DNA of 64,000 nucleotides from Aquabacterium lacunae (lineage in GTDB: Bacteria > Pseudomonadota > Gammaproteobacteria > Burkholderiales > Burkholderiaceae_C). The translations under genes and the position numbers were made by a program. This document shows, in pieces, positions 43,795-52,530 of this stretch. Numbering within the stretch: the first letter of the stretch is position 1; each line of letters opens with the position of its first letter. The stretch lies in NCBI RefSeq assembly GCF_004310865.1, contig NZ_SIXI01000001.1:1-64000 (forward strand), written 5' to 3'. The notes under the pieces are model-generated. The model saw only the letters and a program-made list of their open reading frames with translations, had not been told where the DNA came from and searched no databases.

Positions 43795-44571
43795 ATGAAC
43801 CACACCCCAACCGACCGCGTGCAGCGCATGGCCCTTGGCTTGCTCCAAGCGCGCCAGCAGGGCGAACCCTTCACCCCGCCCGCCGATTGCGTCGACCTGA
43901 ACGTGGACGAAGCCTATGCCGTTCAGGCCCTGGTGGGCGAAGGCATGGGCTGGTTTGCCCAAGGTGTGCCCGCCTGGAAGGCAGGTGGCTCGCCGACAGT
44001 GTCGGCGGCGCCCTTGCCAGCCGTTCACCCCAGCCCGGGACGCTGGCAACCCGTCGTGGCCCGCAACACCCGTGAATGGCTCATTGAGGCCGAGGTGGCC
44101 TTTCGCCTAGCGCGTGCACCGCAAGGACCCGATCTGGCGACCGATGTGGTGGCCGCCATTGGCACAGTGGCCGTGGCCATCGAGGCGATCGACACCCGGC
44201 TCGGCAGTGGTCTGAGCGGCTCACCCAGCAACTGGAAGCTGGCCGATCAGGGGGTGCACGGCGTGCTGGTGATCGGGCCAGAGCAACCCGCACAGCCCTG
44301 GCTGCGCTGGGCGCCCGAGGCCTGGGGCCAACTGGCCTGGCAGATCGATGTGAACGGCCACACCGCGCAGCAGGCACAGGGAGGGCTGCCGGCGGTGGAG
44401 CCTCTGGGCGCCTTGCGCTGGCTGGCCATGCACGCCGCCGAGCACACCGGAGGGCTGAAAGCGGGTGACGTGGTCACCACAGGCGCCTGGGGCATGGTGC
44501 GCGCGCGTCGGGGCGAAGTGGTCGATGTGCGCTTTGGCGGCCTGGGCCAGGCCCGACTCACGCTGGACTGA
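43795..44571 (+). CDS. 2-keto-4-pentenoate hydratase-like protein (FAH superfamily)
   Basis: A 258-residue protein. LLQARQQGEPFTPPADCVDLNVDEAYAVQALVGE at the N-terminus, WKAGGS, IEAEVAFRLAR with the conserved metal-site Glu pair, AIGTVAVAIEAIDTRL, NWKLADQG and LKAGDVVTTGAW are in the order seen in MhpD-type hydratases and decarboxylases. The usual aromatic-degradation neighbours are missing, so the physiological substrate is unclear. ATG 43795 is chosen; earlier in-frame codons overlap the divergent promoter region. Confidence 0.85.
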   Translation: MNHTPTDRVQRMALGLLQARQQGEPFTPPADCVDLNVDEAYAVQALVGEGMGWFAQGVPAWKAGGSPTVSAAPLPAVHPSPGRWQPVVARNTREWLIEAEVAFRLARAPQGPDLATDVVAAIGTVAVAIEAIDTRLGSGLSGSPSNWKLADQGVHGVLVIGPEQPAQPWLRWAPEAWGQLAWQIDVNGHTAQQAQGGLPAVEPLGALRWLAMHAAEHTGGLKAGDVVTTGAWGMVRARRGEVVDVRFGGLGQARLTLD

Positions 44572-44656
44572 CGGGGCCCATGCGGTGGCCTTCTGTCCAT
44601 GGCCACCGGAACAGCGAGACAATTCGCGCTGTGTCCCTGACTTTCTGCCCCTGCCC

Positions 44657-44890
44657 ATGAAAACCTACGACCTCGAACTGCAACGCATCAAATCGGCCAA
44701 GCATGGCCACGGGCTCATCGAAATCGGCGTGGACATGCTGGTGCTGCCCCGGTCGTCGAAAGACGAGTCGACCGTGAGCAACCTGTCGATGGCGGTGGAC
44801 GACGCCCGCACCTTGCTGATTCTGTTGAAGCAGCAACTGGCCGAAATCGACGCACTGAACCCGCGCAGCCGCCGTTCGGGCCGCTGCTGA
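44657..44890 (+). CDS. Conserved 77-residue protein of unknown function
   Basis: MKTYDLELQRIKSAKHGHGLIEIGVDMLVLPRSSKDEST, then an amphipathic helix (SMAVDDARTLLILLKQQLAEID) and a basic C-terminus (NPRSRRSGRC). I recall closely similar short proteins in other Burkholderiales, but this is from memory. No domain is assigned. It sits 67 bp upstream of dbpA; no terminator was recognised between them, so it may share that transcript. Confidence 0.65.
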   Translation: MKTYDLELQRIKSAKHGHGLIEIGVDMLVLPRSSKDESTVSNLSMAVDDARTLLILLKQQLAEIDALNPRSRRSGRC

Positions 44891-44957
44891 GCCGCTTTTT
44901 TCGGGGACGTTTCACCCCGCGGGAACCCAAGTGCCTGCCCAACCGGGATAATCCGGC

Positions 44958-46355
44958 ATGAGCAATGCAATCACTGGCGGCCCTTCGTTCGGCAGCCTGG
45001 CGCTTTCCGCCCCCATGCAGGCCAACCTGCAGCGCCTGGGCTACACCGCCATGACCCCCATCCAGGCCGCCAGCCTGCCCCTGGCGCTGGCCGGCCATGA
45101 CCTGATCGCCCAGGCCCAGACGGGCAGCGGCAAGACGGTGGCCTTCTCGCTGCCCCTGCTGGCCAAGATCGACACCTCGCACTTCGAGGTGCAGGCCCTG
45201 GTGCTGTGCCCCACCCGCGAGCTGGCCGACCAGGTCACCACCGAGCTGCGCCGACTGGCCCGCGCCGAAGACAACGTGAAGGTGCTGACGCTGTGCGGTG
45301 GCACGCCGGTGCGCCCGCAGATCGAAAGCCTGGCCCACGGCGCACACATCATCGTGGGCACGCCGGGCCGCGTGCTGGACCACCTGGGCCGCGACACGCT
45401 GAACCTGGGCGCCCTGCGCACCCTGGTGCTCGACGAAGCCGACCGCATGCTGGACATGGGTTTTTCTGACGACATCGCCCAGGTGGCCTCGCAATGCCCC
45501 AAGCAACGCCAGACCTTGATGTTCTCGGCCACCTACCCCGAGGGTGTGTCCGGCCTGGCCAAACGCTTCCTGCGCGAGCCCAAGGAAGTGAAGCTGGCCG
45601 ACAAGCGCGACCACAGCCAGATCCGGCAGCGCTTTTACGAAGTGACCGATGGCGAGCGCCTGCACGCCGTGGGCTTGCTGCTGGACCACTTCCGCCCGGC
45701 CAGCACGCTGGCCTTCTGCAACACCAAGCAGCAGTGCCGCGACCTGGTGGCCGTGCTGCAAGGCCAGGGCTTCGTGGCGCTTGAGCTGCACGGTGACCTC
45801 GACCAGCGCGACCGCGACCAGGTGCTGGTGCGCTTTGCCAACGGCAGCTGCAGCGTGCTGGTGGCCACCGATGTGGCCGCCCGCGGCCTGGACATCGCCC
45901 AGCTGGAGGCCGTGATCAATGTGGACGTGTCGCCCGACACCGACACGCACACCCACCGCGTGGGCCGCACGGGCCGCGCCGGTGAATCGGGCTGGGCCTT
46001 CACCCTGGCCAGCCTGGACGAGATGGGCCGCGTGGGCCGCATCGAAGAAGCACAGGGCCGCCCCAGCGAGTTCCACCCGCTGAGCGAGCTGACGCCCGCG
46101 ACCGACCCGCAGCCCCTGCGCCCACCCCGTGTGACGCTGCAGATCCTGGGCGGCCGCAAAGAAAAGATCCGCCCCGGCGATGTGCTGGGTGCACTGACCA
46201 AGGACATGGGCTTGGCCGGCCCCCAGATCGGTAAGATCAATGTGAACGAGTTTTCCACCTACGTGGCGGTGGACCGGGACATCGCCGCCAAGGCCCTCAA
46301 GGGCCTGAACGCGGGCAAGGTCAAGGGCAAGAGCGTGAAGGCACGGGCCCTGTGA
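44958..46355 (+). CDS. dbpA: DEAD-box ATP-dependent RNA helicase DbpA
   Basis: A 465-residue helicase: Q motif region MTPIQAASLPLAL, motif I AQTGSGKT, PTRELADQV, TPGRVLDHL, DEAD in LVLDEADRML, SAT in MFSATYP, then VATDVAARGLDI and HRVGRTGRAGE. The last ~75 residues (RVTLQILGGRKEKIRPGDVLGALTKDMGLAGPQIGKINVNEFSTYVAV) are the DbpA RRM-like domain that binds 23S rRNA hairpin 92. It helps large-subunit assembly. Its stop overlaps the next helicase's GTG start (GTGA). Confidence 0.93.
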   Translation: MSNAITGGPSFGSLALSAPMQANLQRLGYTAMTPIQAASLPLALAGHDLIAQAQTGSGKTVAFSLPLLAKIDTSHFEVQALVLCPTRELADQVTTELRRLARAEDNVKVLTLCGGTPVRPQIESLAHGAHIIVGTPGRVLDHLGRDTLNLGALRTLVLDEADRMLDMGFSDDIAQVASQCPKQRQTLMFSATYPEGVSGLAKRFLREPKEVKLADKRDHSQIRQRFYEVTDGERLHAVGLLLDHFRPASTLAFCNTKQQCRDLVAVLQGQGFVALELHGDLDQRDRDQVLVRFANGSCSVLVATDVAARGLDIAQLEAVINVDVSPDTDTHTHRVGRTGRAGESGWAFTLASLDEMGRVGRIEEAQGRPSEFHPLSELTPATDPQPLRPPRVTLQILGGRKEKIRPGDVLGALTKDMGLAGPQIGKINVNEFSTYVAVDRDIAAKALKGLNAGKVKGKSVKARAL

Positions 46356-47722
46356 GCATGACCGACCTGCCCACCCCCACCATGTCGACCGCCCCGTCGA
46401 ACACCCAGTCGACCCCATTCGCAGCCCTGGGCCTGTGCGAGGCCCTGCTGCAAGCCGTGACCGACGAAGGCTACGAATCGCCCACGCCCATCCAGCAGCA
46501 AGCGATCCCGGAAGCGCTGAAGGGCCGCGACGTACTGGCCACGGCGCAAACGGGCTCGGGCAAGACCGTGGCCTATGTGCTGCCCATCCTGCAGCAGCTG
46601 GAAGATGCCTTCCTGCGCTCGCCTCCGCCCGGGCTGCTGGGCCGTGGCCCCCATGCTCGCCACAGTGAGCGCCGCAAGACGCACGCCCTGGTGCTGGTGC
46701 CCACGCGCGAGCTGGCCCAGCAGGTGACCGAAACGGTGCAGGCCTTGTCCAACCCGCTGATGACGCCGCTTCGCTGGGGCTGTCTGCACGGCGGCGTCTC
46801 GATCAACCCGCAGATGCTGGGTTTGCGCGCCGGTGCTGACATCGTCGTGGCCACGCCAGGACGCCTGCTGGACCTGATCGAACGCAACGCCCTGCGCCTG
46901 GACGATGTGAAGACCCTGGTGCTCGACGAGGCCGACCGGCTGCTCGATGGGGGCTTTGCCGACGAACTGGAGCGGGTGCTGGCCCTGCTGCCCCTGCGCA
47001 AGCAGACACTGATGTTCTCGGCCACCTTCCCTGCCGCGGCCAAGGACCTGGCCGAGCGCCTGCTGCACCGCCCGGCCCGCATCGACGTGCCCAGCGAACC
47101 CGAGCAGGCCCCCGACATCACGCAACGTGCCCTGGTGGTCGACGCCGACAAGCGCCAGCCGCTGCTGCGCCACCTGCTGAAAACCGAGGCCTGGCCCCAG
47201 GTGCTTGTGTTCGTGGCCACCCGCCACGGCTGCGAGGTGGTGGCCGACAAGCTGCAGCGCCACGGCTTTGCGGCCGCCGCCTTCCATGCCGACGCCAGCC
47301 AGGGCACACGCCGTGAGGTGCTGCAAGCCTTGAAGAACCGCGACCTGCAGGTGGTGGTGGCCACCGACCTCGCCGCCCGTGGCATCGACATCGCGCAACT
47401 GCCGGTGGTGGTGAACTTCGACCTGGCCCGCAGTGCCGATGACCATGTGCACCGCATCGGCCGCACCGGCCGTGCCGGGGCCAGCGGGCTGGCCGTGAGC
47501 TTTGTGCCGCTCGAGGCCGAAGCGCATTTCAGGCTGATCGAGAAGCGTCAGGGCCAGCGGGTGCCGCGGGAACAGGTGGTGGGGTTTGAACCCAGCACCT
47601 CAGGGCACACGCTCGACAGCGGCAAACTGCCCCCAGGCACAGGCGGCATCAAGGGCAAACGCAAGAGCAAAAAAGACAAGCTGCGCGAGGCTGCCGCTGC
47701 GACAGAGCGCAAGCTGCTTTGA
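46352..47722 (+). CDS. DEAD-box RNA helicase (RhlE-like)
   Basis: A 456-residue helicase. FAALGLCEALLQAVTDEGYESPTPIQQQAIPEALKGRDVLATAQTGSGKT, PTRELAQQV, TPGRLLDLI, LVLDEADRLLD, MFSATFP, VATDLAARGIDI and HRIGRTGRAGASG give the full set of SF2 motifs. An extra segment (SPPPGLLGRGPHARHSERR) follows motif I. The C-terminus is short and Lys-rich (KGKRKSKKDKLREAA). GTG 46352 or ATG 46358 may start translation. Probable role in rRNA or mRNA remodelling; coupled to dbpA. Confidence 0.9.
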   Translation: MSMTDLPTPTMSTAPSNTQSTPFAALGLCEALLQAVTDEGYESPTPIQQQAIPEALKGRDVLATAQTGSGKTVAYVLPILQQLEDAFLRSPPPGLLGRGPHARHSERRKTHALVLVPTRELAQQVTETVQALSNPLMTPLRWGCLHGGVSINPQMLGLRAGADIVVATPGRLLDLIERNALRLDDVKTLVLDEADRLLDGGFADELERVLALLPLRKQTLMFSATFPAAAKDLAERLLHRPARIDVPSEPEQAPDITQRALVVDADKRQPLLRHLLKTEAWPQVLVFVATRHGCEVVADKLQRHGFAAAAFHADASQGTRREVLQALKNRDLQVVVATDLAARGIDIAQLPVVVNFDLARSADDHVHRIGRTGRAGASGLAVSFVPLEAEAHFRLIEKRQGQRVPREQVVGFEPSTSGHTLDSGKLPPGTGGIKGKRKSKKDKLREAAAATERKLL

Positions 47723-47819
47723 TCCCCCTCAGTCAGGGCCTGTTCAGCCTGGCGCTCGCTTTGACGGGCGTCCTATACTGCCCTGGCAAGCTTTCAACAA
47801 CACCACACAGGGACAGCCC

Positions 47820-48629
47820 ATGACATTCAAAAAGGCAGTGGTCGCCACGGGGGCCATGGCCATGGCGTGGGCCGCACAAGCTGCCACCGTCGAAGCCTCG
47901 TATGTGGGTCAGATCACGGGCACAGCGTCGCTGAACGAGACGGGCACTGTGCTGATCGGCGACCAGACCGTGCAGATCAACGATCTGTTGACCGGCGTGC
48001 TGTCATTCGACGACCAATTGCCCCGGGAAGCGCCTTCGTTCTGGGCACCCAATGTGACGACGTATCGCCAGTCGTCATCGATTGCGTCGGTGATCCAAAC
48101 GGGCGAATCGTTGTTTGCCTCGGCTTCGACCTCCGGAAGTGTGACGATTCCAACCTCGACGATCCCGTTGCCTCCGCCCGTCAACGTGGTCAGCGCATCC
48201 CTCAATGCCACATCGATCGTGGGGACACCGAGCCTCAGCTGTCCGGAGGCCTGCAACCTGTTGACGGTCACGCGTGAGAAACTGGCCCAGCCCACGCCGT
48301 TCGGCGCGGTCGAGGTGCTCAGTTTCAGCTACGGCGTGAGCTCGTACGGCACGGGAGGGTTGTGCACCACTTCCTTGCCTGCCAACCAGGTGTCGTCGAT
48401 CCAGTTCAGCTTCTACTACGACCAGCCGCTGCAGGGCACCGGGCTGCCCAATGCCCAAACGCTGGCGGCGTTCAAGCAAGGCGAGATCACCCTGAACATG
48501 GGCAATGGCGCGGGCGTGTTCGCGTCGATCCAGTCGCTGTCGCCGGTGCCTGAGCCGTCCACCTGGGCACTCAGCGCTCTGGGTTTGGTCGGTCTGGCGC
48601 TGGTGCGCCACCGCAAGGCCCAAGCCTGA
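47820..48629 (+). CDS. PEP-CTERM sorted exported protein (2 of 3)
   Basis: A 269-residue protein: signal peptide MTFKKAVVATGAMAMAWAAQA, a Ser/Thr/Val-rich beta-type body with a Cys pair (SCPEAC), and the sorting signal VPEPSTWALSALGLVGLALVRHRKAQA. By family it is exported and processed by exosortase. It is separated from the helicase gene by 97 bp containing a TATACT element at 47774 (its -35 partner is poor) and is closed by a strong palindromic terminator. Confidence 0.88.
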   Translation: MTFKKAVVATGAMAMAWAAQAATVEASYVGQITGTASLNETGTVLIGDQTVQINDLLTGVLSFDDQLPREAPSFWAPNVTTYRQSSSIASVIQTGESLFASASTSGSVTIPTSTIPLPPPVNVVSASLNATSIVGTPSLSCPEACNLLTVTREKLAQPTPFGAVEVLSFSYGVSSYGTGGLCTTSLPANQVSSIQFSFYYDQPLQGTGLPNAQTLAAFKQGEITLNMGNGAGVFASIQSLSPVPEPSTWALSALGLVGLALVRHRKAQA

Positions 48630-48655
48630 ACTTCGGACAACCACAAACGGTGCAA

Positions 48656-48683
48656 AAACAAGGGCCTCTAGAGGCCCTTGTTT
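48656..48683. terminator. Bidirectional terminator between PEP-CTERM gene and parE
   Basis: A perfect 28-bp palindrome (arms AAACAAGGGCCTCT and AGAGGCCCTTGTTT) flanked by A and T residues. It lies 27 bp after the PEP-CTERM stop and 41 bp beyond the parE stop, so it serves both converging genes. Confidence 0.9.
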
Positions 48684-48723
48684 CATTCAGCGCCCGGATG
48701 CCGAGCGATCGATGGCCGAGTGC

Positions 48724-50742
48724 TCAGATGTCCACATCCACCGCGTCGCCGTGCAGCTCCATCAGCTCGCGGCGGGCAGCGGCTTCACCCTTGCCCATCA
48801 GCTTGTTGAACGAACCTTCGGTGTTCCCAAAGCCTGGCTCGCCGTAGGTGACGGGCAGCAGGCGGCGGGTGTCGGGGTTCAGCGTGGTTTCCCACAGCTG
48901 CTCGGCGTTCATTTCGCCCAGACCCTTGAAGCGGCTGATGGTCCAGGCCCCTTCGCGGCAGCCCTCCTTGCGCAACTTGTCGAGGATGGCGGTCAGCTCG
49001 CCTTCGTCCAGCGCATACAGCTTGGCCGCAGGCTTCTTGCCACGCGCCGGCGCGTCCACGCGGTACAGCGGCGGGCGCGCGATGTGGATGTTGCCGTTTT
49101 CGATCAGCTTGGGGAAATGGCGGAAGAACAGGGTCAGCAGCAGCACCTGGATGTGGGAGCCGTCCACGTCGGCGTCTGACAGGATGCAGATCTTGCCGTA
49201 GCGCAGGCCCGACAGGTCGGGGCTGTCATTCGGGCCGTGCGGGTCCACGCCAATGGCCACCGAGATGTCATGGATCTCGTTGTTCTTGAACAGCAGGTCG
49301 CGCTCGACCTCCCAGGCGTTGAGCACCTTGCCACGCAGCGGCAGCACGGCCTGGGTTTCCTTGTCGCGACCCATCTTGGCACTGCCACCGGCCGAATCGC
49401 CCTCCACCAGGAACACTTCGTTGAAGGCCAGGTCGCGGCTTTCGCAATCGGTCAGCTTGCCGGGCAGCACGGCCACGCCCGAGCCCTTTTTCTTTTCCAC
49501 CTTCTGGCCGGCACGCTGACGGGCCTGGGCCTGCTTGATGACCAGGTCGGCCAGCTTCTTGCCGTGCTCGACATGCTGGTTCAGCCAGAGTTCCAGCGCA
49601 GGCTTGACGAAGGTGGACACCAGGCGCAGCGCGTCGCGGCTGTTCAGGCGCTCTTTGGTCTGGCCCTGGAACTGCGGGTCCAGCACCTTGGCGCTCAGCA
49701 CGAAGCTGGCGCGGCCGAAGACGTCGTCGGGCATCAGCTTCACACCCTTGGGCAGCAACGAATGCATCTCGATGAAGCCCTTGACGGCATTGAACAGGCC
49801 GTCTTTGAGGCCGGCCTCGTGCGTGCCGCCTGCCACCGTGGGAATCAGGTTGACGTAGCTTTCGCGCATGGGCGCGCCTTCTTCGGTGAAGGCCACGCAC
49901 CAGGCCGCGCCCTCGCCTTCGGCAAAGTTCTCGCTCTCGTTGCCACCGGCATACTGCTCGCCCTCGAACAACGGGATCACGGCCTCGGCATTCAGGGTCT
50001 GGGTGAGGTAGTCACGCAGACCGCCCTTGTACAGCCAGGTCTGAACCTCAGGCTCTTTGCCGGTTTTTTCGATGGTCAGCGTGATGGTCACGCCCGGCAT
50101 CAGCACGGCCTTGCTGCGCAGCATGTGCACCAGCTCGGCGCGGGGCAATTCGGCGCTTTCGAAGTACTTGGGGTCAGGCCAGGCGCGCACGGTGGTGCCG
50201 TTTTTCCGGTCACCGCTGGTGGCGGGCCGCACGGCCACGGGCTCGATCACGTCACCACCACTGAACGCGATGCTGGCGAACTGCTTGTCGCGGTAAACAC
50301 CCACTTGCAGGCGGGTGGACAGTGCGTTGGTCACGCTCACGCCCACACCGTGCAGGCCGCCCGAAAAGCTGTAGGCGCCGCCGGAGCCCTTGTCGAACTT
50401 GCCGCCTGCGTGCAGGCGGGTGAAGACAATTTCGACCACCGGCACGCCTTCTTCCGGGTGAATGCCGAACGGGATGCCGCGGCCGTCGTCTTCGACGCTG
50501 ATGGACGCGTCGGCGTGCAGTGTGACCGCGATGCGCTTGCCGTGCCCCGCCAGGGCCTCATCGGCCGCGTTGTCGATCACCTCCTGGATGATGTGCAGGG
50601 GGTTGTCGGTGCGGGTGTACATGCCCGGCCGCTGCTTGACGGGCTCCAGACCCTTGAGCACGCGGATCGAGCCCTCGCCGTAGGCGGCAGGCTGGGTGGC
50701 GGTTTTGGCGGCAGGCGCCTTGGCATTCGGCTTCGCAGACAT
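48724..50742 (-). CDS. parE: DNA topoisomerase IV subunit B
   Basis: A 672-residue GHKL-type ATPase subunit: VIDNAADEALAGHGKRI, SVEDDGRGIPFGIHPEEGVPVVEIVFTRLHAGGKF, SGGLHGVGVSVTNALS form the ATP site; VEGDSAGGSAKMGRDKETQAVLPLRGKVLN and ILSDADVDGSHIQVLLLTLFFRHFP form the Toprim domain, and GLGEMNAEQLWETTLNP is near the end. It supplies ATP-driven strand passage with ParC. ATG 50742 fits the family start; in-frame codons to 50817 are intergenic. Confidence 0.97.
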   Translation of the reverse strand: MSAKPNAKAPAAKTATQPAAYGEGSIRVLKGLEPVKQRPGMYTRTDNPLHIIQEVIDNAADEALAGHGKRIAVTLHADASISVEDDGRGIPFGIHPEEGVPVVEIVFTRLHAGGKFDKGSGGAYSFSGGLHGVGVSVTNALSTRLQVGVYRDKQFASIAFSGGDVIEPVAVRPATSGDRKNGTTVRAWPDPKYFESAELPRAELVHMLRSKAVLMPGVTITLTIEKTGKEPEVQTWLYKGGLRDYLTQTLNAEAVIPLFEGEQYAGGNESENFAEGEGAAWCVAFTEEGAPMRESYVNLIPTVAGGTHEAGLKDGLFNAVKGFIEMHSLLPKGVKLMPDDVFGRASFVLSAKVLDPQFQGQTKERLNSRDALRLVSTFVKPALELWLNQHVEHGKKLADLVIKQAQARQRAGQKVEKKKGSGVAVLPGKLTDCESRDLAFNEVFLVEGDSAGGSAKMGRDKETQAVLPLRGKVLNAWEVERDLLFKNNEIHDISVAIGVDPHGPNDSPDLSGLRYGKICILSDADVDGSHIQVLLLTLFFRHFPKLIENGNIHIARPPLYRVDAPARGKKPAAKLYALDEGELTAILDKLRKEGCREGAWTISRFKGLGEMNAEQLWETTLNPDTRRLLPVTYGEPGFGNTEGSFNKLMGKGEAAARRELMELHGDAVDVDI

Positions 50743-50845
50743 CCCTGAATTCTTCCACGAACTGCCCCCCCTATGCTTTGGGATGGGTGAAAGTGCAGGC
50801 GGCGTGATACGGTCCACATCAGTTCAAGAAAACAGGGGAGGCCCT

Positions 50846-51553
50846 ATGCATGTTGTCCGCACTGTGTTGCTGGGAACTGTGATGGCCGTTTGTCAAGCCA
50901 CGGCAGAGGCCATCACCCTGACACTGAACACGCCAACACCTGCGCCTTATCTGCTGACTGGGCCGGTGGTGCACCCCAACGGACCGTTCGTGGATGTCTT
51001 CCAGTTTGAGGTGAACAGCGCAGACGCACTGAGCTTCTTGTGGCTGCTTCCCCAGACACATCTTGCATCCACGCAGGCTCGGCACGGCATCACGGGACTC
51101 CAGCTGGCCTTGTATGCCTTGCCCCATGGCGCCGCACCGTCTCTGGTGGGTGCAGGGCAACATCCAGCCATTCTGGGCAACGACCTGTCAGACCCTGTCA
51201 GTGCGACCCAGGTGGCCCTGTGGTCCAGCTTGGATTATGACCTGCGTGAATCGCTGTACTGGGAGGGGCGGCTTGCCCCCGGCACTTACGCCGCCACAGT
51301 CAGCGGCTGGGCAGGAGGCACCGATGCCGACCTCACTGGTGGTGGGGCCTATTTGCTCAAGTTGAGGGTCAGTTCGGTGCCAGAACCTGCCTCGGTGCCT
51401 TTGGCGCTGGCGGGTGCGGGCCTGGCGCTCGCTGTTCGCCGAATGAAGTCTGTCAGCCGAACAGGCCCAGCATGCGCTCGATGGCGGCCGAAAATGGCAC
51501 CTGCATCATGGGCAGGGTCAACCACAGCCCGGTCAGGCCCACGCCAATGGTGA
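50846..51553 (+). CDS. PEP-CTERM sorted exported protein (3 of 3), with C-terminal extension over fliR
   Basis: A 235-residue protein with GGGGAG 6 nt before ATG 50846. It has a signal peptide (MHVVRTVLLGTVMAVCQATAEA), a beta-type body (VDVFQFEVNSADALSFLW, GTYAATVSGWAGGTDADLTGGGAYLLKL) and VPEPASVPLALAGAGLALAVRR. Proteins of this class usually stop just after the Arg pair, but this frame runs on for 36 more residues and overlaps the end of fliR by 101 bp. A TGA occurs one base out of frame directly after the Arg codons (51444-51446), so a 1-base frameshift or sequence error may have removed the normal end. Confidence 0.8.
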   Translation: MHVVRTVLLGTVMAVCQATAEAITLTLNTPTPAPYLLTGPVVHPNGPFVDVFQFEVNSADALSFLWLLPQTHLASTQARHGITGLQLALYALPHGAAPSLVGAGQHPAILGNDLSDPVSATQVALWSSLDYDLRESLYWEGRLAPGTYAATVSGWAGGTDADLTGGGAYLLKLRVSSVPEPASVPLALAGAGLALAVRRMKSVSRTGPACARWRPKMAPASWAGSTTARSGPRQW

Positions 51554-52214
51554 TGGGAAAGCCCACCGAGAAGACATTCATCTGGGGCGCAACACGGGCC
51601 ACCACGCCCAGCACCAGGTTGACCAGCAGCAGCATGGCCACGATGGGCAGCGACACCCACAGCCCCAGCTTGAACACCTCGGCGCCCCACACCTGGGGTT
51701 GGAGTTCTTTCAAGAAAGCCAGGGGCTCGGCGGCCACCGGGAAGGCATGGAAGCTTTGCACCATGGCCGCCGTCAGCAGCAAGTGGCCGTTCATCACCAC
51801 GAACAGCCAGGCGGCGACCGTGCCGTAAAAGCGGCTGATGCTGGTGCTTTGCGTGGCCATGACCGGGTCGAAGAAGGCCGCGAAGTTCAGGCCCATCTGC
51901 AAGCCGACGATTTCACCCGCAAACTCGATGGCTGCGAACACGATGCGGGCCGCAAAGCCCACGGTGAGCCCGATCAGCACCTGCTGCAGCGCCACCGTGA
52001 AGGCCATGCGCGAGTTCAGGTCGATGGGCGGCATCTCGGGCATGGAGGGTTGCGCGGCCACCACCACCAGCAGGCTCAGGCCGATCTTCACGCGGCGGGG
52101 AATGCCTTTGAGCGACAGCACCGGGGCCGTGGTGAACAGGCCCATCAAACGCAAAAAAGGCCACAGCCAGGGCGTGATCCACGCCATGACCTGGGCTTCG
52201 GTGAAGGTGATCAT
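51453..52214 (-). CDS. fliR: Flagellar export gate protein FliR
   Basis: A 253-residue membrane protein with about six helices: WITPWLWPFLRLMGLFTTAPVLSLKGIPRRVKIGLSLLVV, VLIGLTVGFAARIVFAAIEFAGEIVGLQMGLNFAAFFDP and ILVNLVLGVVARVAPQMNVFSVGFPITIGVGL (from MLLLVNLVLG) match FliR. With FliP and FliQ it forms the type III export gate inside the MS ring. Last gene of the fliLMNOPQR unit. Confidence 0.94.
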   Translation of the reverse strand: MITFTEAQVMAWITPWLWPFLRLMGLFTTAPVLSLKGIPRRVKIGLSLLVVVAAQPSMPEMPPIDLNSRMAFTVALQQVLIGLTVGFAARIVFAAIEFAGEIVGLQMGLNFAAFFDPVMATQSTSISRFYGTVAAWLFVVMNGHLLLTAAMVQSFHAFPVAAEPLAFLKELQPQVWGAEVFKLGLWVSLPIVAMLLLVNLVLGVVARVAPQMNVFSVGFPITIGVGLTGLWLTLPMMQVPFSAAIERMLGLFG

Positions 52215-52244
52215 GGGATGAGGCCGATGCGAGGGGCTGCGGGC

Positions 52245-52514
52245 TCAGCCCACCACGTTCGGGATGTTCATCAGCGTCTGGCGAATGAAGTCGACCAGGG
52301 TCTGCAGCATCCAGGGGCCGGCAATGCCCAGCGTGGCAAAGGCCGCCAGCAGCTTGGGCACGAACGACAAGGTCTGTTCATGGATCTGCGTGGCCGCTTG
52401 CAGGATGCTGACCACCAGGCCCACACCCAGCACCACCACCAGCAGCGGCGCCACCACGGTCAGCAGCACCAGCAGGCCGTCTCGGGCGATGGTGAGCACT
52501 TGTTGATGGTCCAT
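52245..52514 (-). CDS. fliQ: Flagellar export gate protein FliQ
   Basis: An 89-residue protein, the standard FliQ length, with two membrane helices: MDHQQVLTIARDGLLVLLTVVAPLLVVVLGVGLVVSILQAATQIHEQTLSFVPKLLAAFA, and GPWMLQTLVDFIRQTLMNIP at the end. Start ATG 52514; codons upstream to 52580 lie partly in fliP. It is 30 bp ahead of fliR. Confidence 0.95.
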   Translation of the reverse strand: MDHQQVLTIARDGLLVLLTVVAPLLVVVLGVGLVVSILQAATQIHEQTLSFVPKLLAAFATLGIAGPWMLQTLVDFIRQTLMNIPNVVG

Positions 52515-52530
52515 GGGGGCCTCGTGGGGT

